Shown in pieces: positions 36,023 through 43,794 of a stretch of DNA of 64,000 bases; positions within the stretch are counted from its first letter, which is position 1; each line of letters opens with the position of its first letter. The stretch is from Haloferax mediterranei ATCC 33500 (GTDB lineage: Archaea; Halobacteriota; Halobacteria; Halobacteriales; Haloferacaceae), in assembly GCF_000306765.2 (NCBI RefSeq), contig NC_017941.2, positions 1,488,001 through 1,552,000 on the forward strand, in the 5' to 3' direction. Under the pieces are notes generated by a model. That model was given only the letters and a program-made list of their open reading frames with translations, did not search any database and was not told the DNA's origin. A program made the position numbers and the translations under genes.

Positions 36023-37033
36023 ATGGCACTGGACCAACTCTGGGCGATTGAGATGCTTATCGCCGCCTTCGCTGGCGGCGCGTTCGGTGCAGCAATCGGT
36101 GCGCTTCCGGCCTTCATCTTCACCGGCTTCATGGTTATCGCCGGTGAGGTGGCGTCCTACGTCGATGCCGACGCGGGCGCAATCACGGACGCGATTGCAT
36201 TCGGTGTCCCGTTCTCCCCGGCAATCAGTTTCGCCGGTGGCGCGGCCGCCGCGGCCTACGCGGCCAACCGTGGCTACATGGACTCCGGATTCGACTACCA
36301 CAACGCGAAGGACATCGGCTTCGCACTCGGCTCGAAGCCCGACGTGCTCGCCGTCGGTGGTATCTTCGGTATCATCGGCTACTGGCTGACCGTCCTCTCG
36401 GCATCGTTCAACATGCCGTACGACCACATCGCGATGGGTGTGACGCTTTCGGCGCTCATCCACCGCGTCGCCTTCGGCTACGATATCGTTGGTAAGGTCC
36501 GCGGCAGCAGCCTCCTCGACATGACGCCGTTCGAACGCGGTGAGACTCGCGGCGGCGCAATCGCCGACGGCGGCGAGGGCGGACGCCTGAGCGTCGAACC
36601 GTGGCTGCCGAACATGTACCAGTGGGAAGAAGTGACGGCCATCGGCATCGTCGTCGGTATCATGGCGGCGTACATCGCGCTCTCGACCGGCAGCCCGTTC
36701 CTCGCGTTCGGTATCTCGGCCGCGAGCCTCATCTTCCTGAACCTCGGCGTCGAGCGCATCCCGGTGACTCACCACATGTCGCTGCCCGCATCGACCGCGG
36801 CGCTCGCGTACACCGCGGGTGCGACCGAACTCGGTGCCGTCGCGCTCCTCATCGGCGGCGTCTTCGGTGGCATCTCCGCGCTCTTCGGTGAGGTGTTCCA
36901 GCGCATCTTCTACGCGCACGGTGACACCCACTGGGACCCGCCGGCGGCCGCGATTGTGTTCGGGACGTTCCTCGTTGCGATGCTCGCCATCGCCGGGGTC
37001 TTCCCGGACTCGTCGTGGGTCGCGACGTTCTAA
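36023..37033 (+). CDS. Polytopic membrane protein, putative glycerol facilitator
   Basis: A 336-residue protein with about eight hydrophobic segments, starting MALDQLWAIEMLIAAFAGGAFGAAIGALPAF. A soluble loop near 160-190 is acidic and Gly-rich (GGAIADGGEGGRLSVEPW). It does not show the NPA boxes of aquaglyceroporins. The 3-base spacing from glpK indicates one transcript. I recall this position in H. volcanii being described as glpX, a putative glycerol uptake protein. The assignment rests on context and recall. Confidence 0.7.
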   Translation: MALDQLWAIEMLIAAFAGGAFGAAIGALPAFIFTGFMVIAGEVASYVDADAGAITDAIAFGVPFSPAISFAGGAAAAAYAANRGYMDSGFDYHNAKDIGFALGSKPDVLAVGGIFGIIGYWLTVLSASFNMPYDHIAMGVTLSALIHRVAFGYDIVGKVRGSSLLDMTPFERGETRGGAIADGGEGGRLSVEPWLPNMYQWEEVTAIGIVVGIMAAYIALSTGSPFLAFGISAASLIFLNLGVERIPVTHHMSLPASTAALAYTAGATELGAVALLIGGVFGGISALFGEVFQRIFYAHGDTHWDPPAAAIVFGTFLVAMLAIAGVFPDSSWVATF

Positions 37034-37060
37034 CTCACAAACAACCACACGGTCCCGCAC

Positions 37061-37070
37061 CGCTTTTTTG
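37061..37070 (+). terminator. T-run after the glpK operon membrane gene
   Basis: CGCTTTTTTG lies about 28 bases after the stop at 37033, preceded by a GC-rich stretch. It may terminate the glpK transcript before the HPr gene, which begins at 37123. Confidence 0.35.
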
Positions 37071-37122
37071 GGTCACGTTCCGCAACCGGCAGCGCTAACG
37101 CTCCCCAATCGGTAGCGGATGT

Positions 37123-37407
37123 ATGGAACGCATCGTCTCTGTCGTCCCGAAAGACGGTCTCCACGCCCGTCCTGCATCCCAGTTCGTCGAGACAGCCAAT
37201 TCATTCGATGCTGAGATTACACTCGGCCGTGTCGATGACGACAGCCTCGTCCCCGCGGCGAGCATGCTCGCTGTGACCGGTCTCGGCGTCTCTCACGGTG
37301 AAGAAATCAGACTGGTCGCCGACGGCGACGATGCCGAAGCGGCACTCGACGCGCTCGAAGACGTGCTTTCGACGCCCGAGTCGGGCGACGAAGCGTCGGA
37401 GAATTAG
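37123..37407 (+). CDS. ptsH: HPr phosphocarrier protein
   Basis: A 94-residue HPr of the phosphoenolpyruvate phosphotransferase system. KDGLHARPASQFVETA carries the phosphorylated His14. The Ser46-type region is AASMLAVTGLGV (Ser47), although no HPr kinase is seen here. It would pass phosphate from enzyme I to DhaM, whose gene ends tail-to-tail with a 4-base overlap. No EIIB/EIIC genes lie in the window, pointing to dihydroxyacetone kinase as its partner. Confidence 0.93.
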   Translation: MERIVSVVPKDGLHARPASQFVETANSFDAEITLGRVDDDSLVPAASMLAVTGLGVSHGEEIRLVADGDDAEAALDALEDVLSTPESGDEASEN

Positions 37408-37790
37408 TTCAACTTCCGGTAGTCGCGCGCATCTGTCGCGCGCTCGACCACAGAGTCGAGCGTCGCCTTCGGACTCGTCGTCTCCACCGCGGCGTTGAGT
37501 GTCCCCTCCAGAATCGGGGCGTCGGCGATAATCGCATCCACGTCCATCGCCATCTCGATGGCGAGTTCGGCGTTCATCACGGCGCTTCCGAGGTCGACGA
37601 GAACGACGACACCATCGCCGTCGTCGGCTTCCTCGATACCCTCGCGGATGCGGTCGGGCGACGTTCCGATTCCGTCTTCGTCGCCACCGGCGGGAACGAT
37701 GCGGGCGTTGCCGCCGCCCATCTGTTCGGCTACGTCAGCGATTCCTTCGGCCGCCTTCGCGCTGTGCGAGACGACGACGAGACCAATCAT
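37404..37790 (-). CDS. dhaM: DhaM phosphotransferase subunit (EIIA-Man type)
   Basis: A 128-residue PTS EIIA-mannose-fold protein. MIGLVVVSHSAKAAEGIADV carries the phosphohistidine His9; MGGGNARIVPAGGDEDGIGTS and VVVLVDLGSAVMNAEL are typical of DhaM. It takes phosphate from HPr and gives it to ADP bound in DhaL. It is the single-domain archaeal form without fused HPr or EI domains. The start overlaps the dhaL stop by 4 bases. Confidence 0.93.
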   Translation of the reverse strand: MIGLVVVSHSAKAAEGIADVAEQMGGGNARIVPAGGDEDGIGTSPDRIREGIEEADDGDGVVVLVDLGSAVMNAELAIEMAMDVDAIIADAPILEGTLNAAVETTSPKATLDSVVERATDARDYRKLN

Positions 37791-38485
37791 TCGTCCCTCC
37801 GTGCGGCATCACCGGCGTGGGCGTCGCGGTCGATCGCACCGTCCAGATACTCCTCAGCGGTCGCAAGCAGTTCTTCGAGGATGAACAGCGTGCTCGTCGC
37901 GCCGGGGTCTTGATGACCGACAGAACGCCAATCGAGGAACGAAGACCGGCCTTTGAGGGCCTTGAGCGGAACAGTGAACTCGACTCCCCGTTCGGCCGCA
38001 TCGACGGCCTTGGCGAGGGCTGTAAGCGGCGGGAGGTCGTCCTGCTCGATGGACTTCTTGTAGGTGTGGACCGCGGGAACGAGCGCGTCCACCATCGTCT
38101 TCGACCCGACCTCCGCCCCGCCGCGGTCTTTGACCTTGTCGAGGTACGCCTCCGCGAAGGCGACCGACGTTTCCGCGGTAATCCCGTCTTCGAGTTCCTG
38201 ACTGGCGAACATGATAGACCCGCCGTAGAGCGGGCCGGAAGCCCCACCGACGTTCGAAATGAGCGTCGTGCCGACGTTTTTCACGACCTCGTCGGGGTCC
38301 ATCTCGGCGAACGCTTCGCGCTTTTCGGCCGCCTCGCCGAATCCGCGCTGCATGTTCGCGCCGTGGTCCGCGTCGCCGATTGCGGAGTCGAGGTCGGTGA
38401 GGTACCCCTTCTCCTCGGCGAGTCGCGCCGCCACGTTATCGAGCGCGTCTAACACCGCGTCGCGTTGTGTTTCTACGTCGGCCAT
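37787..38485 (-). CDS. dhaL: DhaL nucleotide-binding subunit of dihydroxyacetone kinase
   Basis: A 232-residue DhaL holding ADP as a cofactor that is rephosphorylated by DhaM. The Mg-binding motif is LTDLDSAIGDADHGANMQ (about 29-45), with NVGGASGPLYGG and the late DPGATSTLFIL. Start 38485 (MADVETQRDA) was chosen over the longer frame from 38575 because that extension is not conserved in character. It is the middle gene of dhaK-dhaL-dhaM. Confidence 0.94.
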   Translation of the reverse strand: MADVETQRDAVLDALDNVAARLAEEKGYLTDLDSAIGDADHGANMQRGFGEAAEKREAFAEMDPDEVVKNVGTTLISNVGGASGPLYGGSIMFASQELEDGITAETSVAFAEAYLDKVKDRGGAEVGSKTMVDALVPAVHTYKKSIEQDDLPPLTALAKAVDAAERGVEFTVPLKALKGRSSFLDWRSVGHQDPGATSTLFILEELLATAEEYLDGAIDRDAHAGDAARRDE

Positions 38486-38576
38486 AGCGTCCCCTTCGCA
38501 ACCATATTCGTTAAGCCCTTGCCACGGTGGAGCAGTCTGCCGGGAAAAATCGAGGACGGACCGGTCGTCGGTCAAG

Positions 38577-39572
38577 TTATTCGGCGACGGTGAGCGCGGG
38601 CGTCTCCGCCGGCGCGCCGAGCAGTTCCTTCAGTTCGTCGTCGACGCGGAGGACGGAGACGGAACAGCCCATCATATCCAGCGAGGTCATGTAGTCGCCG
38701 ACCCACGCGTCCCACGTCTCGATGCCGCGGTCATCGAGGATGGACTGGAGTTTCCGGTTGACGATGTAGAGTTCCGAAAGCGGCGTGCCACCCATGCCGT
38801 TGACCAACGTGACGACTTCCTCGCCTTCGTCGAGGTCGAGGTCCGAAAGGACGTTCTCGGTCAGATGTTCGGTTATCTCGTCGGCGCTCATCATGTCGGC
38901 GCGCTCGGTGCCGGGTTCGCCGTGGATGCCGATACCGAGTTCGATTTCGTCCTCGCCGAGGTCGAACGTCGGTTCGCCCTTCTCGGGCGTGACACACGAG
39001 GTCAGCGCCATCCCCATCGTTCGAACGTTGTCGATGACCTTCTCCGCGACTTCCTTGACTTCCGCGAGGTCCGCTCCCTCTGCTGCCTTCGCACCGGCGC
39101 ACTTGTGGACGAAGATAGTGCCCGCAACGCCACGGCGACCCGACGTGTACAGCGAATCTTCCACCGCGACGTCGTCGTTGACGACGGCCTGTTCGACATC
39201 GATGCCTTCCATCGAAGCCATCTCGGCGGCGGTGTCGAAGTTCATCACGTCGCCCTCGTAGTTCTTGACGACACAGAGAACTCCCTCGCCCGCGTCGGTC
39301 GCCTGAATCATCTCGTCGAGTTGGTCCGCCGTCGGCGACGTGAACACCTCACCGGCCGCCGCGCCGTCGAGCATGCCCTCGCCGAGGTAGCCCGCGTGTG
39401 TCGGTTCGTGGCCCGACCCGCCGCCGGAGACGACCGCGACCTTCCCATCGACCGGTACGTCGTCTCTGACGAGGACGTTCGTCCCGTCGAGTCGACGCAC
39501 GGGGTGTGCGGCCACCATCCCGTCGAGCATCTCGTCGACCACCGCGCTCGGTTCGTTGATGAGTTTCTTCAT
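38577..39572 (-). CDS. dhaK: DhaK substrate-binding subunit of dihydroxyacetone kinase
   Basis: A 331-residue DhaK that binds dihydroxyacetone covalently through a His in LGIGIHGEPGTE (about His217). GGGSGHEPTHAGYLG, the catalytic-loop NYEGDVMNFDTA and LVNGMGGTPLSELY are conserved. It is first in the leftward dha operon, 91 bases before dhaL. Together with the glycerol genes it lets the cell use both glycerol and dihydroxyacetone, the latter excreted by Salinibacter or Dunaliella in brines. Confidence 0.95.
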   Translation of the reverse strand: MKKLINEPSAVVDEMLDGMVAAHPVRRLDGTNVLVRDDVPVDGKVAVVSGGGSGHEPTHAGYLGEGMLDGAAAGEVFTSPTADQLDEMIQATDAGEGVLCVVKNYEGDVMNFDTAAEMASMEGIDVEQAVVNDDVAVEDSLYTSGRRGVAGTIFVHKCAGAKAAEGADLAEVKEVAEKVIDNVRTMGMALTSCVTPEKGEPTFDLGEDEIELGIGIHGEPGTERADMMSADEITEHLTENVLSDLDLDEGEEVVTLVNGMGGTPLSELYIVNRKLQSILDDRGIETWDAWVGDYMTSLDMMGCSVSVLRVDDELKELLGAPAETPALTVAE

Positions 39573-39680
39573 GACTCACAGACCAAGACGCCCGAGTAGG
39601 CCAAAAGTGTTGGTCAGCCGGAAGGCTCGGCAGACGACGATGAGCCAAAGAATAACGGGGTCGTCGCTGTCGGCGACGAC

Positions 39681-42600
39681 TTACTCGAGTTGCGTGACTG
39701 CGATGGTCACGGACACGTCTTCGACATCCCACGTCTCGACCGTCTCGCCGTCGGCGGTGCCGAGTTCGAGCGAGCGAGCGCGAACTTCCTCGGCGATGAG
39801 GTCGCGGTTCTCCTCGACGAAGGCGGCGACGCGGTCGTCTGCCACGTCGATGCCCACGTCGATTTCCTCTTCGACGTCGAGGTCGAGTTGCTTGCGCATC
39901 TCCTGAATGCGGCGGATAACGTCGCGGGCGTAGCCCTCGGACTCGATGTCGTCGGTAAGCGCGGTGTCGACGTAGACGGTGCCGCCCTCGAAGTCGGCCC
40001 CGGTGACGTTCTCCGGCGGTTCGGCACGGTAGGAGACCATCTCGTCGGTGAGTTCGTAGGTCTCGCCGTCGACTTCGACGCCGGATTCGACCTCGGCGCG
40101 GGTGAGACCCTCGACGGCACCCATGATTTTCTGGGCGTCAGCGCCGAACTCCGGCCCGATGACGCTCATCTGCGGTTCCGCCGTCTCGACGAGTTCGTCG
40201 AACACGTCGACGACTTCCACGGCGCGCGTGTTCACGCGCTCCGAGAGGAGGTCCGAGAGGGCTTCGACGGCCGCTGCAACCTCGTCGTCGTCGGATTCGA
40301 CGACGATGCGCGAGACGGGCCAGCGGAGTTTGCGGCCGCCCAGTTGTCGGGCGTGGGCCGCGGCCTCCTCGACGTCGCGGAGGACCGCCATGTTGGCTTC
40401 GAGGTCCTCGTCGCGGCGGTCTTCGTCCGGTTCGGGGTACGAGAGCATGTGGACGGTCGTCTCAGAGCCGTCGAGACGCTGGTACATGCGCTCGGCCATG
40501 TACGGCGTGTAGGGCGCGATGAGGCGGAGAGACTCGGCAAGCACCGTCGAGAGCGTGGCGTACGCGCCGAGTTTGGAGTCGGAGTCCTCCTCGTCCCACA
40601 TGCGCTCGCGGATGGCCTTCACGTAGAAGCGCGAGACGTCCTCGGTGATGAAGTCGAGAAGCGTGTTCAGCGCGGTGGAGACCTCGTAGTCGTCCCACGC
40701 CTCGTGCATCTCGGCCTTGACGGTCTGGAGACGCGAGAGCACCCACTCGTCGACGACGGTGAGTTCGCCTTCTGAGAGGTCGGCCTCGGCGGGGTCGTAG
40801 CCGTCGAGGTCCATATACGGAAGCGGGAAGCGGAAGACGTTCCAGAAGATGTTGAGCGTCGACTGCATGTCTTCGAGACCGTCCCAGTCGAACGAGAGGT
40901 CGACACCCTGTTGGTCGTGACACAGGAGGTACGCGCGAAGCGGGTCCCGACCGGCGCGGTCGATGGCCTCTTCGGGCGTGACGATGTTGCCGACGGACTT
41001 CGACATCTTGCGGCCGTCCTTGTCGTTCGCGAACCCGTGCATGAGGACTCGCTTGTACGGGGACTCGCCAGTCGCGGCGGTACCCATGCCGAGTTGCGAC
41101 CAGAACCATCCGCGGGTCTGGTCGTGTGCCTCGATGATGAGGTCGGCGGGCCACAGTTCCTCGTAGTCCTCCGTCTCGCTCGGGAAGTCGAGGGTGCCCC
41201 ACGTGGCGACCGAGGAGTCGATCCACACGTCGAACACGTCGGGAACGCGCTCGTAGGTCACGCCGTCTTCGGTGATGGTGATGGGGTCGACCGATGGCCG
41301 GTGGAGGTCGACCGTCTCGGGGTCGATATCCTGGTCGGCGCGCTCGGCGAGTTCTTCGCGGGTGCCAACGACAATCATCTCCTCCGCAGCGTCGGCGTCG
41401 GGGTCCTGCGGAACCCAGATGGGAAGCGGGATACCCCAGTAGCGCTGGCGAGAGATGTTCCAGTCGGGCGCGTCGCTCACGAAGTCTCGGAAGCGGTTGT
41501 CGCGCGCCCACTGCGGGTGCCACTCGGACTCCTCGATGTTGTCCAGCAGTTGGTCTTTGATGTCCGTGACCGTGATGAACCACTGGTCGGTGGCGAGGAA
41601 GATGATGTCCGTGTCGCAGCGCCAACAGTGCCCGTAGCGGTGGTCGTGTTCGCCTGCGTGGAGCAGGTGACCGCGCTCGTCGAGGTCGTCCATGACCGCC
41701 GGGTTGGCGTCGCGGACGAACGTCCCGACGTAGTCGCCGGCCTGCTCCGTGAACTCGCCTTTGCCGTCGACGGGGACGAACACGTCGAGACCGAGTTCCT
41801 GTGCGCGGGCGAAGTCCTCTTGACCGTGACCGGGCGCGGAGTGAACCAGCCCCGTGCGGTCGGCTTCGACGTAGTCGGCGGTGTAGACCTGTCCAGCGCC
41901 TTCGAAGTCGGCGTACTCGGTCAGTACGTCTACAAGCGGGTGCTCGTACTCCCAGCCGACCATTTCCTCGCCGGTGAGTTCCGAGAGGACTTCGTAGTCC
42001 TCGTAGCGGCCCTTCTTCAGGACTTCCTCGACACACGGTTCGGCGACGTAGAGCACTTCGCTCTCGCCGTCCTTCTCGGCGCGGACCTCCTGATACGTCA
42101 TCTCGTCGGAGACGGCGACGAAGGTGTTCGCGGGAATGGTCCACGGCGTCGTCGTCCAGATGACGAGGTTGCCCTCACGGCCCTTCAGCGGGAACTTGAC
42201 GTAGATAGACGGCGACGTGATTTCGTCGTATTCGACTTCGTTCGCGGCGATGGCGGTCTGACAGCGCGGGCAGTAGTTGACCGACCGCTTGCCCTGTTCG
42301 ACCAGCCCGTTTTCGGCGACTTTCGAGAAGGCCCACCACGCGGACTCCATGTACTCGGGAGACAGCGTCTGGTAGGGATTGTCCCAGTCCATCCACGCGC
42401 CGATGGACTGGAAGTCCTCGTCCATGGCCTTGCGGTTACGGACGGCGAACTCCTTGCACTTGTCGATGAACGCCTCCATGCCGAACTCCTCGATGTCGCG
42501 CTTCGAGGTGAAGCCGAGTTCCTCTTCGACTTTGACCTCGATGGGGAGACCGTGCATGTCGTATCCGGGGCGGTCGGTGACGTGGTGCCCCGTCATGCGC

Positions 42601-42812
42601 TTGTAGCGGATGGCGGCGTCCTTCAGCGTCTTGTTCCACGCCGTGCCGAGGTGCATCTGGCCGGACGTGTACGGCGGGCCGTCGACGAAGAAGAACGACG
42701 GGTCGTCGGCGTGTGCCTCCTTCGTCGCCTCGTACGCGTCGTTCTCGTCCCAGTACTCGCCGACTGCGGATTCGACATCCGACGGCGTGTACTGGTCTGC
42801 GATGTCTTCCAT
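39681..42812 (-). CDS. ileS: Isoleucyl-tRNA synthetase
   Basis: A 1043-residue class I synthetase charging tRNA-Ile. The HIGH-type motif is GPPYTSGQMHLGTAWN and the KMSKS motif is GRKMSKSVGN. The editing domain has TTTPWTIPANTFVAV, and the C-terminal anticodon region and DUF5915-like tail are present. ATG 42812 (MEDIADQYTP) lies 24 bases after the strong TATA run GATATATAT, so it was chosen. An in-frame ATG at 42896 (MSESDQTERP) would add 28 residues and has a small upstream ORF overlapping it, so a longer product from the leader transcript is possible. Confidence 0.95.
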   Translation of the reverse strand: MEDIADQYTPSDVESAVGEYWDENDAYEATKEAHADDPSFFFVDGPPYTSGQMHLGTAWNKTLKDAAIRYKRMTGHHVTDRPGYDMHGLPIEVKVEEELGFTSKRDIEEFGMEAFIDKCKEFAVRNRKAMDEDFQSIGAWMDWDNPYQTLSPEYMESAWWAFSKVAENGLVEQGKRSVNYCPRCQTAIAANEVEYDEITSPSIYVKFPLKGREGNLVIWTTTPWTIPANTFVAVSDEMTYQEVRAEKDGESEVLYVAEPCVEEVLKKGRYEDYEVLSELTGEEMVGWEYEHPLVDVLTEYADFEGAGQVYTADYVEADRTGLVHSAPGHGQEDFARAQELGLDVFVPVDGKGEFTEQAGDYVGTFVRDANPAVMDDLDERGHLLHAGEHDHRYGHCWRCDTDIIFLATDQWFITVTDIKDQLLDNIEESEWHPQWARDNRFRDFVSDAPDWNISRQRYWGIPLPIWVPQDPDADAAEEMIVVGTREELAERADQDIDPETVDLHRPSVDPITITEDGVTYERVPDVFDVWIDSSVATWGTLDFPSETEDYEELWPADLIIEAHDQTRGWFWSQLGMGTAATGESPYKRVLMHGFANDKDGRKMSKSVGNIVTPEEAIDRAGRDPLRAYLLCHDQQGVDLSFDWDGLEDMQSTLNIFWNVFRFPLPYMDLDGYDPAEADLSEGELTVVDEWVLSRLQTVKAEMHEAWDDYEVSTALNTLLDFITEDVSRFYVKAIRERMWDEEDSDSKLGAYATLSTVLAESLRLIAPYTPYMAERMYQRLDGSETTVHMLSYPEPDEDRRDEDLEANMAVLRDVEEAAAHARQLGGRKLRWPVSRIVVESDDDEVAAAVEALSDLLSERVNTRAVEVVDVFDELVETAEPQMSVIGPEFGADAQKIMGAVEGLTRAEVESGVEVDGETYELTDEMVSYRAEPPENVTGADFEGGTVYVDTALTDDIESEGYARDVIRRIQEMRKQLDLDVEEEIDVGIDVADDRVAAFVEENRDLIAEEVRARSLELGTADGETVETWDVEDVSVTIAVTQLE

Positions 42813-42830
42813 ACCCCGACGTTCTCGCGG

Positions 42831-42844
42831 ATATATATCAAAAC
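42831..42844 (-). promoter_or_regulatory. TATA box of the short ileS transcript
   Basis: TTTTGATATATAT lies centred 24-27 bases before ATG 42812, as in leaderless haloarchaeal genes. It lies inside the possible N-terminal extension, so ileS may have two promoters. Confidence 0.6.
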
Positions 42845-42888
42845 GGCGGGTCTCGTCCGCGTCCGTCGGGCGTTCCGTCTGGTCGCTC

Positions 42889-42996
42889 TCAGACATGGTG
42901 TGCGCTCCGCTGTTTCGAACGGGTGGCTCGTCGCCAGCGTCCGAAAGCTGTCTGTCGTCGATACTGCTGTCGGGTGTGGTGCATGTGTCCCTCCAT
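42889..42996 (-). CDS. Second small leader ORF upstream of ileS (35 aa)
   Basis: Begins MEGHMHHTRQQYRRQ, matching the ME..HH...RQ..YRR pattern of the ORF upstream of ilvB (1389-1475). Its TGA falls inside the ATG-TCT-GAG of the possible long ileS start at 42896, the same stop-start overlap as at ilvB. An internal ATG at 42984 could also be used. Evidence is the paralogy of the two leaders. Confidence 0.45.
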   Translation of the reverse strand: MEGHMHHTRQQYRRQTAFGRWRRATRSKQRSAHHV

Positions 42997-43052
42997 ACGA
43001 TGTTCTGCGGGTGCTCAGAGTCGATGCGCGCGAGAAACGAAGTTTGGGTTAT

Positions 43053-43070
43053 GCGAGGCTAACGCCCCGC
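43053..43070 (-). promoter_or_regulatory. GC hairpin directly after tandem Ile codons, ileS leader
   Basis: GCGGGGC (43070-43064), loop GTTA, GCCTCGC (43059-43053): a 7-bp stem with one G-T pair, starting right after ATT ATT and including the leader stop. It has the same position and geometry as the hairpin upstream of ilvB, though the stem sequence differs. A T-rich stretch (TTCGTTTCTCG) follows about 10 bases later. Confidence 0.55.
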
Positions 43071-43154
43071 AATAATGAGCGAGTCGGCGACGACAGCGGA
43101 GAGTTGGGACTGCGTGGCTGCGTGTCGGCAGCGTGCAGTCCGATACTGTCGCAT
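43059..43154 (-). CDS. ileS leader peptide candidate (31 aa) ending in Leu-Ile-Ile codons
   Basis: Short ORF starting MRQYRT and ending AVVADSLIIAGR, parallel to the ilvB leader (starts MKQ, ends SLIIVGA). The codons CTC ATT ATT sit directly before a hairpin containing the TAG. TTATG near 43186 lies about 32 bases upstream of ATG 43154 and could be a weak TATA box; an in-frame ATG at 43184 would add 10 residues. An isoleucine-sensing leader for isoleucyl-tRNA synthetase makes biological sense. Not proven. Confidence 0.55.
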   Translation of the reverse strand: MRQYRTARCRHAATQSQLSAVVADSLIIAGR

Positions 43155-43309
43155 GCTAGCTGATTCGTGTGTCGCGGAGGACATAACGCTTACTCCGACA
43201 CTGTGGCACTGTCTCTGGCCTCTCATATGAACTATCACACATGTGGCTACGCCACCGAGCCATGTTGAATCACAGAAATTTACAAAATCGGTTGGGTGAA
43301 GTCGGTTAG

Positions 43310-43792
43310 TTATATTTTCTCTGCTTCTTTCAGAGCTTTTTGGGCTTCTGGTGGGAGTAATACATCCTCCAGATATTGTGGCAGGCCGCTTTCGTAAACA
43401 TCGACAGGGATACCACATCGCTCGTACGTGTCTATTGCAAACCTAGTTCCCCAGATTCCTCGGAGAACCCTCTTCTCAGCGGTCGTTTTTAGACGGTAAT
43501 CATTGGTGATGACCGCGGCGTTGCCATCGTATTCTTCAGCAAGACCAATACAGGACCAGTCTTTTTTGCTCAATTGACCACTAGCTTGAACCTGAATGCT
43601 GCTCAGGTCTACACTACGAATTGATAGCCAATCTGGTTGAACTTGGTCGTGATGTGACACGAATTCATCTTCCCACACTCGACGAGTGACAAGGAGGTCG
43701 TAATCCGATTTCCAAAAGGTGATTGCGTCAAACCAATCCGCAAAGCAGAAAGAAGAAAGGATACAGTTGTCTATGACAAAAGCATCAGTCAT
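43310..43792 (-). CDS. PIN-domain protein, probable toxin-type ribonuclease
   Basis: A 160-residue protein. Acidic residues at the expected PIN positions are Asp8 in AFVIDNCILSSF, a central Glu/Asp cluster, and the C-terminal AEEYDGNAAVITNDYRLK. PIN proteins such as VapC cleave RNA in a metal-dependent way. The gene is visibly lower in GC than its neighbours, with AAA/ATA/TTT codons, suggesting transfer. It begins 2 bases after the stop of the upstream partner gene, so the pair is one operon. Confidence 0.75.
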   Translation of the reverse strand: MTDAFVIDNCILSSFCFADWFDAITFWKSDYDLLVTRRVWEDEFVSHHDQVQPDWLSIRSVDLSSIQVQASGQLSKKDWSCIGLAEEYDGNAAVITNDYRLKTTAEKRVLRGIWGTRFAIDTYERCGIPVDVYESGLPQYLEDVLLPPEAQKALKEAEKI

Positions 43793-43794
43793 TT

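Noticed and set aside
40911..43163. 750-codon open frame on the plus strand opposite ileS
   Set aside because: IleS has all class I synthetase motifs on the minus strand; this frame is a composition artefact.
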